Source: Parelaphostrongylus tenuis
Taxonomy: Eukaryota > Nematoda > Chromadorea > Rhabditida > Metastrongylidae
NCBI GenBank assembly: GCA_019055375.1
Contig: JAHQIW010003626.1
Span: 16,567 to 80,566, forward strand
DNA length: 64,000 bases
Direction: 5' to 3'
Numbering within the stretch: position 1 is the first letter of the stretch; every line of letters begins with the position of its first letter. The notes under the pieces are model-generated. The model was not told where the DNA came from and did not search any database. It worked only from the letters and a program-made list of their open reading frames with translations. A program made the position numbers and the translations under genes. Of this stretch, positions 61,579 to 64,000 are shown piece by piece.

Positions 61579-61600
61579 CTGAAAGACATTAGTTTGCTGC
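61579..61600 (-). promoter_or_regulatory. probable trans-splice (SL) acceptor before the YEATS start codon
   Basis: The reverse strand reads ACTAATGTCTTTCAG, then TTTAA and ATG. A TTTCAG acceptor five bases before a start codon, with no recognised coding exon upstream, is the usual arrangement for spliced-leader addition in nematodes. It could also be an ordinary 3' splice site after a 5' UTR intron. Confidence 0.4.
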
Positions 61601-61934
61601 TATGTTTGTACACGTCTGAAACTAACTTACTGAATAAAAAATGTCACTAAAAAAAGAGGAGCGCTTGAGAACGTTAACGAATGAAAGTAAAAACAACGAA
61701 GATAACGGAATAACTTCAGAAAAATCACGTTCCCAAGCCTTGCATCTAAGACCTGAGAGAAATTTCTTACGGATAAACGAAAATGTAAAGGAATTCTGTC
61801 ACGACAAACACTAAAAACGCTTGCAAATTAGCTTACTATCACAGCGTAATCCTGAGTGGACGAACTTGAACTCTAATCGGAAAACTCATGAGGTCAAAAG
61901 ACTATAACTATGCTACGGCGATGCTGAACATAGT

Positions 61935-62213
61935 GTGATAATGGTACAACATAGTTTGAGCCGTCAAGGTCTAAGTGCTAGACAAGCGTCTGTTTCGTCC
62001 TATACATGGACTCCTCAGTAGTACAGCCCTCAGTTCAGCCGATCTCTTAAGGCTATACTCCTCTATGAATGGATACGAAGAAATAGAGGAGTAAAGCCTC
62101 AAGGGATTGTCTGAACCGAGGGACTGTGCTACTGAGAAGCCATGTATAGGACGAAACAGGCGTCTGTCTGGCACTTAGACCTTAACGACTCAAAAGATGT
62201 TGTATCGTTATCA
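61935..62213. mobile_element. foldback MITE F, near-perfect hairpin
   Basis: Outer arms: GTCAAGGTCTAAGTGCTAGA and, inverted, GTTAAGGTCTAAGTGCCAGA. Inner arms: GTTTCGTCCTATACATGG and its complement. Centre near 62075 with AGGCTATACTCCTCT against AGAGGAGTAAAGCCT. About 275 bases with a short loop and no ORF. Confidence 0.75.
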
Positions 62214-62269
62214 AAGTACCATAGTTTTGAGCAGAGTCTGTAGAAAAGCGGTCGACTAGAGAGGCTGAA

Positions 62270-62655
62270 CATAGTCTGTGAGAATGTTCAAAGCCATACC
62301 AAGGTTGTTGCGTCAGAGCAATACATAGGTTTCAGCGGTGTCGCCTGCTTCACTAGTAGACCACGCTTCGAACCGAGCCTTACTTCAGGGACGGGTAGAC
62401 GTTATTTATGGTGATTGCACATGATAGTGTGTCATCACCCTTTTTTTCATTTGATGGATTACGGTTGGTAGTGAATATGTGAAACCTCCCTGTGGATCTC
62501 ATCAATTTTTCTATCGTTTACTCTTCTCTATAAAGTAAGGTTCACTTTGAAGCGTGAGCTACTACTAATGAAGCGGGCGACACAGCCTAGACGTACGCAT
62601 GACTCTGACGTAATGACTTTGGTAAGGTTTTGAGCATTCTCACAGACTGGATAGG
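62270..62655. mobile_element. foldback element E, complete copy
   Basis: Termini AGTCTGTGAGAATGTTCAAA (62273) and its inverted partner ending CATTCTCACAGACT (62634-62648). Inner inverted pair: GGTGTCGCCTGCTTCACTAG and TACTAATGAAGCGGGCGACA. Confidence 0.75.
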
Positions 62656-63184
62656 ATGTTTGTGGCAAAGTTCAGAAACAGTCGATGAGATGCTGAACAG
62701 ATGCTGGATATCTTCTAGTGTGTAGATAGATATAAGAGGGTGACCGACTCGATTTCTCTTGTTAGGCAGAAAAACAATATAAATAATTAACACAGCAAAT
62801 AAATAAACAACTTTTATGTTCTAGCAGCTGAATAGCGCCTAAGATGTTCACAACGATAAAACTGAATTGAATGCTATTTCTGCAGAAACCAGAAGCAAAC
62901 CAATAAGAATGTCGACAGAATGACTTAATAGTGAGAAAAACTAGCAACCATTCCACGATTCTCTATGGATTCTATTAAGATCTGGAACCAAATTCTATTC
63001 TCAGGGAAACTGCTAGTGGATCCCATGGGATCTATATAAAGATCCGATTCAATAAAGGAATCTCTACAAAAATTTTGATAGTGAAGTCGACAAGGTTTGG
63101 ACTGAATCGATAAAGCTTCATGGTACTGGATATGCAGAAATCCATCTCATCATCTGCTTTCAGACCTCGCATTTAACCTTCGAT

Positions 63185-63475
63185 GCAGACTTTGAAAATG
63201 TTCAGAGTCTTTTCGAGGGTGATATGCCACAGCCATGCGCACATTACGGCAGTGTCGCCTGCTTCATCAGTGGCCGGCGTGCCACACTGAACCCTTCATC
63301 ATAGTATGGATGGGGAGACGTGCCATCAAAAAAAATAACCTCTCCAAATCCTCGCTATAAAGCAGGATTCAGTGTGGTGCGTGGGGAACTAATGAAGTTG
63401 ACGACAACGCCGAAAGGTGCGTACGGTTCTGGGGTATCAATCTCAAAGAATCTCTAAACATTCTCACAGACTCTA
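63185..63475. mobile_element. foldback element E, second copy
   Basis: GAAAATGTTCAGAGTCTTTT on the left, CATTCTCACAGACTC on the right, inner pair CAGTGTCGCCTGCTTCATCA and ACTAATGAAGTTGACGACAA, followed by CGCCGAAAGGTGCGTACG. Confidence 0.7.
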
Positions 63476-63794
63476 TTGAAAGATTGATCAATTCACTCGT
63501 GGAGGACACAACTTGTAGGTAGTCACGGGCCCCTCCTTTTCTATCATTCAGCCGATTTCCCATGAAATTCTGTACACAGTAGTACTCCAGGCTATAAAAT
63601 GGAGGTACCTATGTTGAACTTTGATCTATGAATTGGAGCTGGAATAGCCATTACGAACTGTACTCATTCACTCAATTATCACTAGGAGGATAAGGATCAA
63701 ACTCATTTCTGACGACGACGAACAACTAATCATATTCTGACGGCTATGGATTCACAACGACATTGAAGAGTATTAAGTGGTACACAAAACATAC

Positions 63795-64000
63795 GGCCTC
63801 AGGCGGGAGTTGAACCCATGTTCCACCCATTTCGGGAGCGTGTGCTACCACTACTCTATGTGCTCACCCGGATTAAACCCGTTGAAGGTTATTTGGTGAC
63901 AGCTACGATAGGATGTATCAAAGAAAGTGCTATTAGAACGGTAGCCTCGGCGGTGTAGTGATAGCACGTGCTCCCAGCGCGGGTGAACGTGGGTTCAACT
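63795..64000. repeat. divergent pair of tRNA-like family-C units at the window end
   Basis: Minus-strand unit 63795-63870 (reverse strand AGTAGTGGTAGCACACGCTC, then GGGTTCAACTCCCGCCTGAG) and plus-strand unit 63943-64000 (CCTCGGCGGTGTAGTGATAG, then TGGGTTCAACT, cut by the window edge). Confidence 0.7.

Overview
The window is eukaryotic, AT-rich and dominated by repeats. I read it as nematode DNA, probably a strongylid-type (clade V) parasite. The reasons are short introns next to repeat-swollen ones, a probable trans-splice acceptor just before a start codon, mariner remnants, and several tRNA-derived SINE families spread through both strands. The species is an inference. There is no operon, CRISPR array or prokaryotic feature. 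No intact single-exon gene is present; the genes have to be assembled by splicing phase.

Layout. 1-1165 is the left flank, ending in a GTGATA microsatellite. About 1171-17512 and about 42112-59243 are the two arms of a very large inverted duplication. They match base for base in reverse complement at roughly nine positions in ten wherever I aligned them by eye, with many indels. Each arm contains, in mirrored order, the last exons of a YEATS-family gene, tRNA-like SINEs, a trinucleotide array (1 kb in one arm, 0.27 kb in the other), smaller palindromes, a mariner N-terminal remnant and TA-rich tracts. The 24.6-kb interior (17513-42111) has its own younger inverted repeat (17212-18285 and 22520-23608). 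It also holds a minus-strand Angel/CCR4-type gene (30.1-33.2 kb) and a minus-strand PDIA6-like pseudogene against the right arm (41.07-42.06 kb). The right flank (59.24-64 kb) holds the YEATS domain of an ENL/AF9-like gene on the minus strand, plus SINE pairs and foldback elements.

Genes. (1) ENL/AF9-like: six minus-strand exons, five of them in consistent splicing phase (61.47-59.39 kb), encode the YEATS acyl-lysine reader and a lysine-rich linker. The 3' exons, including an AHD-like helix, lie inside the duplication. The proximal right-arm copy is frameshifted, while the left-arm copy 58 kb away keeps its frame. (2) Angel-like endonuclease/exonuclease/phosphatase-fold gene: most of the core is recognisable, but I could not find the GDFN motif exon. 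(3) PDIA6-like: fragments with a nonsense codon and a missing central part.

The most unusual material is a set of small foldback elements carrying a hammerhead-ribozyme-like core (CUGANGA, short stem, GAAA). One is inserted in only one arm, with a 12-bp target duplication and an empty site in the other arm. The second is repeated head-to-head pairing of tRNA-like (Pol III A/B box) sequences.
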